From: ZLKRG44 sp964555705
GTDB lineage: Bacteria; Planctomycetota; Phycisphaerae; Phycisphaerales; SM1A02
Assembly: GCA_964555705.1 (NCBI GenBank)
Contig: CAZKTN010000044.1
Coordinates: 1-15,255, forward strand
DNA: 15,255 bases
Reading direction: 5' to 3'
This document shows, piece by piece, positions 1-6,430 of this stretch. The first letter of the stretch is position 1. Each line of letters starts with the position of its first letter. The notes beneath the pieces are model-generated. The model saw only the letters and a program-made list of their open reading frames with translations, searched no databases and had not been told where the DNA came from. The translations under genes were made by a program, and so were the position numbers.

Positions 1-23
1 GGGTTCGACTCCCCTCGGGTCCA
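1..23 (+). tRNA. 3' end of a tRNA (partial, truncated by window edge)
   Basis: The window opens with the second half of a T-arm: GGG, the seven-base loop TTCGACT, then CCCCT, followed by a seven-base acceptor strand CGGGTCC and discriminator A at 23. The next bases are TTTTCTC, so CCA is not encoded, and the T-run may help termination. The anticodon lies outside the window, so the isotype cannot be read. The 3' end of a tmRNA would look similar and is not excluded. Confidence 0.7.
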
Positions 24-60
24 TTTTCTCCCACTGGGACGGCGGTACGCAGGCGCTTCG

Positions 61-402
61 CTACCCGCCCTGGCCACGATGCTCGCCAAGATCTGCCACT
101 CGACCGATCTCGAACGTCCGGCCGCGGGCAAAGGTGGCCGTCAGGCGCAGCTTCCCGCCCATCGCCTCGATGTACTTGCGCAGCGTGGAGAGGTACATGT
201 CCGCCTCGTTCTCGATCTTCGAGACGCTGCCCTGACCCTGGCCTAGCGCGCTTGCAATCTCGACCTGCGTCAGCCCCACAGCCTTGCGAATCTCCGCAAG
301 CGGCATTCCCTCGAGCGTCTTCCGGACCCGTGCGTTCACATGAGCCTGGGCCTCGTGGCTCATGCGCCCCTTGAGCTCGGACCAGTTGCGTGCCTTTCTC
401 AT
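61..402 (-). CDS. XRE-family antitoxin (HigA-like)
   Basis: This 113-residue protein has a Cro/C1-type helix-turn-helix at about residues 35-85 (LAEIRKAVGLTQVEIASALG, then QGSVSKIEN), followed by a strand-rich tail (LSTLRKYIEAMGGKLRLTATF) typical of antitoxins that pair with RelE/HigB-like toxins. It should neutralise the toxin encoded just upstream and repress their shared promoter. Its ATG at 402-400 overlaps the toxin TGA as ATGA, and a GAGGGG Shine-Dalgarno lies 8 nt before it inside the toxin gene, so the two are translationally coupled. The toxin-first order is that of higBA. Length and domain order are normal and the reading frame looks intact. Confidence 0.85.
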   Translation of the reverse strand: MRKARNWSELKGRMSHEAQAHVNARVRKTLEGMPLAEIRKAVGLTQVEIASALGQGQGSVSKIENEADMYLSTLRKYIEAMGGKLRLTATFARGRTFEIGRVADLGEHRGQGG

Positions 403-755
403 TCGATCGTCCCCTCGTCTCGAAGTTCGCGAAGGTGCTCCGCGTACGCCAGATCCGCACGGCGGATGATTGCGGGGTAGAAGCGCGCATCGCCGGCCTT
501 GTTCCCGCCTACGAGAAGCACCGCACTGCGCCGCGGGTCAAAGGCAAACAGCACTCTGTACGCATGGCCTCGATGGAGCGTGCGCAGCTCCTTCATGTTG
601 CGGAACCTCGAACCCTGCACCGTATCGACGAAGGGACGGCCAAGTCCCGGACCGATTGCGGCGAGCACCTCGATGTCGTGGGCGATGGCCTCCTGGGCAT
701 CGGCCGGGAGCCCGCCCCACCACCGCTCGAACTCGGGCCGGTACTCGACATTCCA
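399..755 (-). CDS. RelE/HigB-family toxin, start codon unresolved (possible frameshift)
   Basis: The translation strongly resembles the RelE/ParE superfamily toxins that pair with XRE antitoxins: WNVEYRPEFERWW, then GPGLGRPFVDTVQGSRFRNM, KELRTLHRGHAYRVLFAFDP and RRSAVLLVGGNKAGDARFY. Such toxins usually cleave mRNA. Family proteins begin M-x-W-x-V-E-(F/Y), and here the W codon is at 755-753. In this frame no ATG, GTG or TTG exists between the upstream stop (797-795) and 668, where a GTG would remove the conserved first helix. ATGs at 772 and 763 lie in another frame. Either one base is missing (or two are extra) near 758-763, or a rare start such as ATT 783-785 is used. The span given is the extent of family similarity. 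The toxin may therefore be inactive, or the assembly may be wrong here. The C-terminus and the overlap with the antitoxin are normal. Confidence 0.75.
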   Translation of the reverse strand, partial: WNVEYRPEFERWWGGLPADAQEAIAHDIEVLAAIGPGLGRPFVDTVQGSRFRNMKELRTLHRGHAYRVLFAFDPRRSAVLLVGGNKAGDARFYPAIIRRADLAYAEHLRELRDEGTIE

Positions 756-770
756 CGCGGCATCCGCTCC

Positions 771-798
771 ATTATTCCTTCCAATGAATATCTGTCAA
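771..798 (-). promoter_or_regulatory. Candidate sigma70-type promoter of the toxin-antitoxin operon
   Basis: On the minus strand a perfect -35 hexamer TTGACA (798-793) is followed after 16 bp by AATAAT (776-771), which matches TATAAT at five of six positions. This is an AT-rich spot in GC-rich DNA, directly before the toxin region. Transcription would begin near 764. A GGAAGGA just ahead of an ATG at 772 overlaps the same bases, so the promoter and ribosome-site readings compete. No experiment supports either. Confidence 0.55.
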
Positions 799-998
799 GT
801 GTCGCTGCGCAGATGCGCAGCCACCGTGGCCTCACCGGGCCACTTGATCCACCCTAGCGAGGAACAGGAACTGGTTGCCGCGACGCGCCCTTTGTTCCGC
901 CACTGGTGCAGTATCTGGGGGCGGCGCGATCCGCCCGGTGGCACCGCTCCTGTGACCTTTCGGCGCTTACGGCGCTCGCCGCGGCCCGCCGCCGAGGC
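799..998. other. Intergenic region without a supported gene; short inverted repeats
   Basis: This 200-bp stretch lies between the toxin promoter and the stop of the TolC-like gene. Three short dyads are visible: CTGCGC/GCGCAG at 805-820 directly behind the -35 box (a possible antitoxin operator), GTGGCC/GGCCAC at 826-843, and GGGCGG/CCGCCC at 919-936. The last lies downstream of the efflux operon on its coding strand but has no T-run, so a terminator cannot be claimed. I saw no coding signal on either strand. Confidence 0.4.
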
Positions 999-2870
999 TC
1001 ACCCGCTGCCGGGGAGGTCGCGCACGTAGTCGGGATCCATCGGCTCGGGCATCGCGATGCCCGCCGCGCCGAGTGTGGTGCCCGTCGCGAACGCAAGGTC
1101 CACGAGCGCGATCTGGTACGCGGCAAGCGCGTCGATCTCGCGGCTCTGGGCGTTTGCCAGGCTGAACTGCGCCTCGAGCACCTCGGTGATCGTGCGGAGC
1201 CCGATGTCGAACTGGCGCTGCTCGGCCTGCAGCGTGCGGCCTGCGAAGACCGTCTCGAGGCGCGCGGCGATGATGCGCCGCCAGGCCGTCTCGAGCGTGT
1301 CGAGCGCGTTGAGCGTCTCCTGGGCGATCGCCTGCTTGCGCGACTCGCGGGTACCCAGCCTCTGGAGGCGCGCGAGGATCGCCTGGCTCACGGCCTGCTT
1401 CGCGCGCTCGTTCGTGACGGGCACGCTCGCGTTCACCTGGAGGATCGACCCGTCGGCGTCGCCCATGTTGCCGAAGGCGCGGCCGAGCGAGTAGGAGTTG
1501 CCCTGCAGGTCGTACTGGTAGCTCACGACGAAGTTCGGCAGCGTGTCGTTGCGCGCAAGGTTGATCTGCTCCGCGTCGATGAGCAGCTGCACCTCGAGCT
1601 CGAGCAGCTCCATCCGGTTCTCCATCGCCTTGCCCACCAGCTGCGCGCTGTCAAAGCGGAACCCCAGCGGGTTCGGCTTGGTGGCCGGCTCGAGCGACGT
1701 CACGCTGTCGATCGGGAAGCGCGGGTCGTTCATGATGCGCTTGAGCTCGCGCTGCCGGATGCGCACCTGGTTGTCTGCGACGATCACCTGCTCGACCGTT
1801 GCGCCCACGCCGCTCTCTGCACGCGTGACCTCGATGGGCGCCGCATCGCCCTGCTGCACGCGCCGGCGCGTCTGCTCGAGCTGCACCATCACCGACTCGT
1901 ACTGCTTCGCGCGCACGTCAAGCTGGCCGTAGGCGCGGTAGAGGTTCCAGTATGCGCGCTCGGCGTCGGCAAGCAGGCGGATCGTCTGCAGCTTCGTCTG
2001 CGCATCGATGATCGCGCTCTGCATCTTGGCGATGCGGATCGATGCGGTGTTGATCGCGATGCCGGCGCCGCGCAGCAGCGGCTGCGAGATCGAGAACTCC
2101 ATGCCCGCGTCGAAGCCTTCCGCACCCCCGGGCGCGAAGGCGTTGTCGCTGTTGTACTGCACAAGCGGACCTAGGCTGATCTGGCCGCCGGTCGCCAGCG
2201 GCACGTCGAGCGCAGCGCTGAAGACATCCTGCGCAGCGCTGCTTGCGCCGACCGTAGCAATGTCCGTGATGAACCCGCTCGTGTTGCGCGTGTAGTTCAC
2301 GCCGATCGTGGAGTCGAACTTGGCCAGCTCCGCGCCGAGCCTGCTGATGCCGATGACCGGGTTGAACAGCGCAACCTTGAGGTCGAGGTTGTTCGCGAGC
2401 GCCGAAGCCCTCACGTCCACGATCGACACCTGCACGCGGCCGGGGAACGCGTCCACGATGAGCCCCCGGTCCTTCGCTGCAGCCTCCGCCTCGGCCACCG
2501 TGCGCGGGTCAGGCTGCGCCTCGGCAGCCGGGTCGAACGGCGCGATGTCCCGCGTCGACGTCTTCGGCAGCACCACGTCCTCGTCGGGCCGGAACAGGTC
2601 ATGATGGCAGCCCGCCGCGAAGAGCACGAATGCGCCCAATCCGGCCGTCGCGGCGAGGGGCGCAGCGCGCCACGCGCCGCGATGGCCGCTCGGAGCGANN
2701 NNNNNNNNNNNNNNNNNNNNNNNNNNNNNNNNNNNNNNNNNNNNNNNNNNNNNNNNNNNNNNNNNNNNNNNNNNNNNNNNNNNNNNNNNNNNNNNNNNTC
2801 CCATGCTGGTGCGGGGCGCAGCGCGCCACGCGCCGCGATGGCCGCTCGGAGCGACATTGACATCACTCAT
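999..2870 (-). CDS. TolC-family outer-membrane efflux lipoprotein (contains assembly gap)
   Basis: This is the outer-membrane channel of the pump encoded upstream. The body shows the duplicated OEP layout: long helices rich in Ala, Gln and Glu (LLADAERAYWNLYRAYGQL, MELLELEVQLLIDAEQINLA), strand segments (SISQPLLRGAGI), and a C-terminal half with RQFDIGLRTITEVLEAQFSL and AYQIALVDLAFATGTTLG. ATG 2870 is chosen because it overlaps the permease stop as ATGAGTGA. The gap at 2699-2798 is flanked by identical 42-bp copies. Joining the flanks gives an intact 571-residue frame whose N-terminus is a clean lipoprotein signal (LAATAGLGAFVLFAAGC, lipid Cys at about residue 36). As assembled, the frame carries 34 unknown residues and a duplicated APSGHRGAWRAAP. 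Confidence 0.88.
   Translation of the reverse strand: MSDVNVAPSGHRGAWRAAPRTSMGXXXXXXXXXXXXXXXXXXXXXXXXXXXXXXXXXXAPSGHRGAWRAAPLAATAGLGAFVLFAAGCHHDLFRPDEDVVLPKTSTRDIAPFDPAAEAQPDPRTVAEAEAAAKDRGLIVDAFPGRVQVSIVDVRASALANNLDLKVALFNPVIGISRLGAELAKFDSTIGVNYTRNTSGFITDIATVGASSAAQDVFSAALDVPLATGGQISLGPLVQYNSDNAFAPGGAEGFDAGMEFSISQPLLRGAGIAINTASIRIAKMQSAIIDAQTKLQTIRLLADAERAYWNLYRAYGQLDVRAKQYESVMVQLEQTRRRVQQGDAAPIEVTRAESGVGATVEQVIVADNQVRIRQRELKRIMNDPRFPIDSVTSLEPATKPNPLGFRFDSAQLVGKAMENRMELLELEVQLLIDAEQINLARNDTLPNFVVSYQYDLQGNSYSLGRAFGNMGDADGSILQVNASVPVTNERAKQAVSQAILARLQRLGTRESRKQAIAQETLNALDTLETAWRRIIAARLETVFAGRTLQAEQRQFDIGLRTITEVLEAQFSLANAQSREIDALAAYQIALVDLAFATGTTLGAAGIAMPEPMDPDYVRDLPGSG
2657..2698 (+). repeat. 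42-bp direct repeat, left copy ending exactly at the N-gap
   Basis: This stretch is identical to 2813-2854. It ends at the last base before the Ns, while the right copy continues into unique sequence. That is what two contigs look like when they overlap but were not merged. It encodes APSGHRGAWRAAP in the TolC-like gene in both copies. Confidence 0.9.
2699..2798. other. 100-N scaffold gap, probably spurious
   Basis: The gap is exactly 100 Ns, a conventional length for a gap of unknown size. The flanks share a 42-bp identical sequence, and both copies read in the same frame of the TolC-like gene. Collapsing 2699-2854 onto the left copy removes 156 nt and leaves one continuous gene. Fourteen bases at 2799-2812 would remain unexplained and could be a contig-end error or a variant. 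Confidence 0.85.
2813..2854 (+). repeat. 42-bp direct repeat, right copy
   Basis: This is an exact copy of 2657-2698. It continues without interruption into the start of the TolC-like gene and the end of the permease gene, so this copy sits in its true context. The 14 bp before it differ from the sequence before the left copy. Confidence 0.9.
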
Positions 2871-4107
2871 GGCGCAGCGCCTCGATCGGATCAAGCCGTG
2901 CGGCCTTGATCGCCGGGAACATGCCGAACACCACTCCCACGAATGCGCTGAACGCGAAGCTCATCAGCACGGCCCAGAACGGCACTGCGGCCTGGTCGAG
3001 CTGCGCCTTCGGGATCATCGTCAGCCCGAACGCCAGTCCCTTCCCCACCGCAACGCCCACGAACCCTCCGGCGAAGCACAGCGCGACGGCCTCCAGCAGG
3101 AACTGCAGGAGGATCGCGGCGGGCGTAGCGCCGACAGCCTTGCGCAGGCCGATCTCGCGCGTGCGCTCGGAGACCGACACCAGCATGATGTTCATGATGC
3201 CGATGCCGCCGACGAGGAGGCTGATGCCGACGATGCCGCCCGCGATCGCCGTGATGCCGGCCGCGAGCGTCTTGAACTGCTGGATGTAGCGGTCGATCGC
3301 CTCCACGCGGAACGTGTCCTGCTCGCCGGGCTTTATGCCGCGGAGCCTGCGCATGATGTGCTTGATCTCCGACTGCGCCTCCTCGGTGGCCCCTGCGCCA
3401 TTGGTCACGATCGCCACGCGCATCCAGAAGTCTCGGCTCTGCAGCTTTGCGACCACGGAGAACGGCACGAAGATCTCGGCGGTCTGCGACGCGGAACCGA
3501 ACATTCGCGCCTGCAGGGTCTCGACGATCCCGATGATCACGAAGCGCCTCCCGCCGAGAAGGACGGTCGAGCCGATGGGCTCCTCCGGCAGCATCAGCTC
3601 GTCGATCGCGGACTCGTTGATGATGCACACCTGGCGCTCTGTGGCCTCGTCGATGCGGTTGAAGGGACGGCCCTGGATGATGCGACGGTTCTCCGCCTCG
3701 TGCCAGTCCGACCAGATCCCGGTCACCGAGAGCCCGTCGAGCTTCTTCATGTCGCTCTCGATGGAGAGGCTCATCTCGGTGATCGGGGTGATCGCCTTGA
3801 TCGACTGGCAGTCCTCTGCGAGCACACGCACCTCTTCGGGCTTGAGCCTGATGAGCTCCCACGGGAAGAGGTTGCGCGGCTTGTCCTGCGGCCTGTCAGG
3901 GAACAGGAAGATGCGGTTGGCGCCGAAGGTCTCGAACTCCGTGAGCACCTTCGCCTTGAGTCCGGTGAGCGCGGCGATCACTGCGGTCACGCTGGCAACC
4001 CCGACGATGATGCCGAGCGCCGTCAGGAACGAGCGCGTCTTGTTCGCCCAGATCTGGCCGAACGCGAGCGCAATCGCCTGGATCCAGAAGTACGGGCTCC
4101 AGATCAT
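2863..4107 (-). CDS. MacB-type ABC transporter permease (MacB_PCD + FtsX)
   Basis: This is the inner-membrane subunit of the tripartite pump, 414 residues. It has one N-terminal membrane helix (about 27-47, LTALGIIVGVASVTAVIAAL), a periplasmic MacB core domain of roughly 230 residues with few hydrophobic stretches, and three C-terminal helices (about 283-310, 331-358, 376-400). The motif SVSERTREIGLRKAVGA at about 311-327 is the typical FtsX/MacB coupling segment, and the end FPAIKAARLDPIEALRHE is also family-typical. Such transporters work by mechanotransmission, driving substrate from the periplasm through TolC. The ATG at 4107 overlaps the ATPase stop as ATGA. Unlike E. coli MacB, the ATPase is a separate protein. 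The substrate cannot be inferred from the sequence. Confidence 0.93.
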   Translation of the reverse strand: MIWSPYFWIQAIALAFGQIWANKTRSFLTALGIIVGVASVTAVIAALTGLKAKVLTEFETFGANRIFLFPDRPQDKPRNLFPWELIRLKPEEVRVLAEDCQSIKAITPITEMSLSIESDMKKLDGLSVTGIWSDWHEAENRRIIQGRPFNRIDEATERQVCIINESAIDELMLPEEPIGSTVLLGGRRFVIIGIVETLQARMFGSASQTAEIFVPFSVVAKLQSRDFWMRVAIVTNGAGATEEAQSEIKHIMRRLRGIKPGEQDTFRVEAIDRYIQQFKTLAAGITAIAGGIVGISLLVGGIGIMNIMLVSVSERTREIGLRKAVGATPAAILLQFLLEAVALCFAGGFVGVAVGKGLAFGLTMIPKAQLDQAAVPFWAVLMSFAFSAFVGVVFGMFPAIKAARLDPIEALRHE

Positions 4108-4832
4108 GCGGCCTGCCCTGCGGGCACGTACTTGCCCGCCTCATCCTCGCCGATCGGCAGGTCGCTCAGGATGCGACCGTCGCGCAGCCGCACCACGCGC
4201 TGGCAGTGGGCCGCCACATCGTTCTCGTGCGTGACCATCAGGATCGTCTGGCCCTCGGCGTGGAGCTGCCTGAAGATCGACAGGATCTCGGCGGTGGTCG
4301 CGGAGTCCAGGTTGCCCGTCGGCTCGTCCGCCATCAGGATCGCGGGGTTGTTGAGGATGGCGCGGGCAATCGCCACGCGCTGCTTCTGGCCGCCGGAAAG
4401 CTGGTTCGGCCGGTGGTCCATGCGCGAGCCCAGCCCGACGCGCTTGAGCGACCGCTCGGCGCGCTCGCGGCGCTCACGCCACGTGAGATTCGCCTGCCTG
4501 GAGTAGACCAGCGGGAGCTCAACGTTCGCGAGCGCAGTCTGGCGCGGCAGAAGCTCGAAGGCCTGGAATACGAACCCGATCTTCTCATTGCGCACGTGCG
4601 CGAGCTCGTCGGCGCTCATCCGGCTCACGGCCTTACCGTCGAGCTCGTAGGTGCCGTGCGTGGGCGTGTCGAGGCAGCCCAGGATGTTCATCAGCGTGCT
4701 CTTGCCGGATCCTGAGCTGCCCATGATCGCCACCATCTCGTTGGCGCTGATGTCAAGGTCCACGCCACGCAGCGCGTGCACCGCCTCGGTGCCGACGCGG
4801 TAGATCTTGCGAAGTCCCCTGATCCGGATCAT
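4104..4832 (-). CDS. ABC transporter ATP-binding protein (MacB/LolD type)
   Basis: This 242-residue nucleotide-binding subunit has every expected motif: Walker A GSSGSGKST at 38-46, Q-loop Gln at about 90, signature LSGGQKQR at 145-152, Walker B ILMADEPTGNLD from 165, and the H-loop His at about 202 (VTHEND). The A-loop region MIRIRGLRKIYRVGTEAVHALRG and the ADEPTGNLDS segment place it in the MacB/LolD/FtsE group of exporter ATPases. It powers the permease encoded next. Its start overlaps the adaptor stop as ATGA, and its stop overlaps the permease start in the same way, so subunits should be made in fixed proportion. All catalytic residues look intact. Confidence 0.95.
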   Translation of the reverse strand: MIRIRGLRKIYRVGTEAVHALRGVDLDISANEMVAIMGSSGSGKSTLMNILGCLDTPTHGTYELDGKAVSRMSADELAHVRNEKIGFVFQAFELLPRQTALANVELPLVYSRQANLTWRERRERAERSLKRVGLGSRMDHRPNQLSGGQKQRVAIARAILNNPAILMADEPTGNLDSATTAEILSIFRQLHAEGQTILMVTHENDVAAHCQRVVRLRDGRILSDLPIGEDEAGKYVPAGQAA

Positions 4833-6271
4833 GATGGGCGCCGCTCCGAGGCGCCAGCCTTGGCGTCGCCGGAGCCAGCGCGGTCCGCGGTCGCCGCCGC
4901 GGGCTTCGATTCGGGAGATGCCCCCTCGGGCTTTGCGCCGGGCGCGCCCGGCGCGCCGCCGCCCGGCTTGCCGCCCGGACCCGCCGCGGAGTCGACGATG
5001 ATCGGGTCACCCTGCATCATCCGCTCGAGCGCCTTGTAGGGACCTGTCACCACCGTCTGGTTCGCCTCGAGGCCAGCCTCGACGATCGTCTGCGTCATGC
5101 TGCTCGGGCCCGTGCGCACCGGCGCCATGATGGCCTTGCCGCCATCGTCGATGAACACCACGGCCGTCACCCTTCGCGACTTCTCCGCGAGACCGCTCGC
5201 AAAGGCCGACTCAGGAAGGTCCTCGGTCCGGCGCTCCACGATTGCCTGAGACGGAAGCACGAGGCCGCGGTGCTCGGCGATCGTGATGTCGACATTGCCC
5301 GCGAGGCCGGAGAGGATCTGCGTGCCGCCGCTGTCGATCGACACCGTGACCTTGAAGGTGCCTCCGCCCTGCGTGGCCGCCGCGATGGCATTGCCCGTCG
5401 CGGTGCGCTGCAGCGCCACGTCGGTCACCACACCCTTGAACACCTGGTCCTTGTAGGCGTTGATGCGGATATCGCAGGGCTGCCCGACCTTGACCTTGGC
5501 GATGTCGGCCTCCGCCACCTGCGCGAGCATGCGCATCTTGTCGAGGTCGGCGACCGTCATGATGACGGTGCCCTGCTGGTTCATCGTGCCGACGACGACG
5601 AGCTCGCCGACCTCGGCGTTGAGCTGAGTGACGAACCCGTCGATGGGCGAGTCGATCTTCGCGAAGGAGAGCTCCTGCTCCACGCGCTCGATCTCGGCCG
5701 AGCTCGCCGCAAGCGCGCTCTCGAGCGATGCGATGCTGCGCTCCGCCGCCGCGATCGTCGCATCAAGCTCCCGCACCCGCACCTCCGCGTCCTCGAAGTT
5801 GGTGCGCGGGACGTCGCCCGACTCGAAGAGCCTCTTCTGGCGCTCCATGTTGCGTCGGGCGATCTCGACCGTCTGCCGAGGGCCCGCGATGCGCGCGCGT
5901 TCGGCCTCGAGCCTTGCAGCATCCCCATCGCGCCTTGCCGAGGCGCTTTCCTTGGCGGCGCGCAGGTTGCGGTCATCAAGCTGGATCAGCAGGTCACCCT
6001 TGCGCACCCGCTCGCCCTCGCGGAAGGGAATCGCCATCACGCGCGCGTTGACCTGCGCGGAGATCTCGACTTGGGAGATGGGCTCAACCACCCCCGGCGC
6101 CGTGATCGTCTCGGTGAGGGTCCCCGCCTTGACGGTGGCTGTCCGCACCCCAAGCTTCTCCTCGCGGGCGCCCATCCCAGGGAGCATCTCGAAGATCGCC
6201 CCGCCGCCGATGACCAGGCCGACGACGGCCACGGCAAGCACCGCAGCGGCAATGTTCAGGTAGGTACGCAT
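4829..6271 (-). CDS. MacA/HlyD-family periplasmic adaptor of an ABC efflux pump
   Basis: This 480-residue adaptor bridges the inner-membrane permease and the outer-membrane channel. It starts with an anchor helix (about 7-30, IAAAVLAVAVVGLVIGGGAIF), then a barrel/lipoyl half (TETITAPGVVEPISQVEISA, REGERVRKGDLLIQLDD), an alpha-hairpin of about 100 residues rich in Arg, Glu and Ala (about 100-205), the returning lipoyl half (FAKIDSPIDGFVTQLNAEVGE) and beta-barrel and membrane-proximal parts (VAEADIAKVKVGQPCDIRI). The last 50 or so residues are low-complexity Pro/Gly/Ala and probably disordered. It is the first gene of the operon. No Shine-Dalgarno is visible before ATG 6271. The upstream 94 bp up to the dockerin terminator must hold the operon promoter, but I see no convincing -35/-10 pair there. 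Confidence 0.92.
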   Translation of the reverse strand: MRTYLNIAAAVLAVAVVGLVIGGGAIFEMLPGMGAREEKLGVRTATVKAGTLTETITAPGVVEPISQVEISAQVNARVMAIPFREGERVRKGDLLIQLDDRNLRAAKESASARRDGDAARLEAERARIAGPRQTVEIARRNMERQKRLFESGDVPRTNFEDAEVRVRELDATIAAAERSIASLESALAASSAEIERVEQELSFAKIDSPIDGFVTQLNAEVGELVVVGTMNQQGTVIMTVADLDKMRMLAQVAEADIAKVKVGQPCDIRINAYKDQVFKGVVTDVALQRTATGNAIAAATQGGGTFKVTVSIDSGGTQILSGLAGNVDITIAEHRGLVLPSQAIVERRTEDLPESAFASGLAEKSRRVTAVVFIDDGGKAIMAPVRTGPSSMTQTIVEAGLEANQTVVTGPYKALERMMQGDPIIVDSAAGPGGKPGGGAPGAPGAKPEGASPESKPAAATADRAGSGDAKAGASERRPS

Positions 6272-6365
6272 GGGGACCGAGAAGGTCTAGGGTAGTCACC
6301 CTTTCCGCAGCCGTCATACGCGGGCAGGAACTCGTGACGTCCCCTCCAACCGGTCCCGCATAATG

Positions 6366-6396
6366 AAAAAGGGCCCTCGGACGAATCCGAGGGCCC
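6366..6396 (-). terminator. Strong rho-independent terminator after the dockerin gene
   Basis: On the minus strand a perfect 11-bp GC-rich stem (GGGCCCTCGGA with TCCGAGGGCCC) closes on the stable tetraloop TTCG and is followed at once by TTTTT (6370-6366). It lies 35 bp past the stop of the dockerin protein gene and insulates it from the efflux operon, which runs in the same direction. The T-run exists only on the minus-strand side, so the terminator is directional. Confidence 0.93.
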
Positions 6397-6430
6397 TGTA
6401 TCGAGCGAGAGGGAGACCTGGCGGATCAGG

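Noticed and set aside
906..2174. Long plus-strand open frame opposite the TolC-like gene
   Set aside because: Arg/Leu/His-rich translation without domains, antisense to a clear efflux channel gene.
2803..4506. Long plus-strand open frame opposite the MacB permease and ATPase genes
   Set aside because: It is antisense to two genes with complete motifs, and its translation is His/Arg/Asp-rich with no recognisable fold. Such shadows are expected in GC-rich DNA.
4850..5000. GC-rich repetitive stretch considered as a repeat array
   Set aside because: It is the in-frame Pro/Gly/Ala tail of the periplasmic adaptor, with no regular repeat unit or spacers. No CRISPR-like pattern occurs anywhere in the window.
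6272..6300. GGTGACT...TAGA motif before the efflux adaptor, also seen before the dehydrogenase start
   Set aside because: Only two occurrences, with different internal spacing and different distances to the start codon. Chance similarity is likely.
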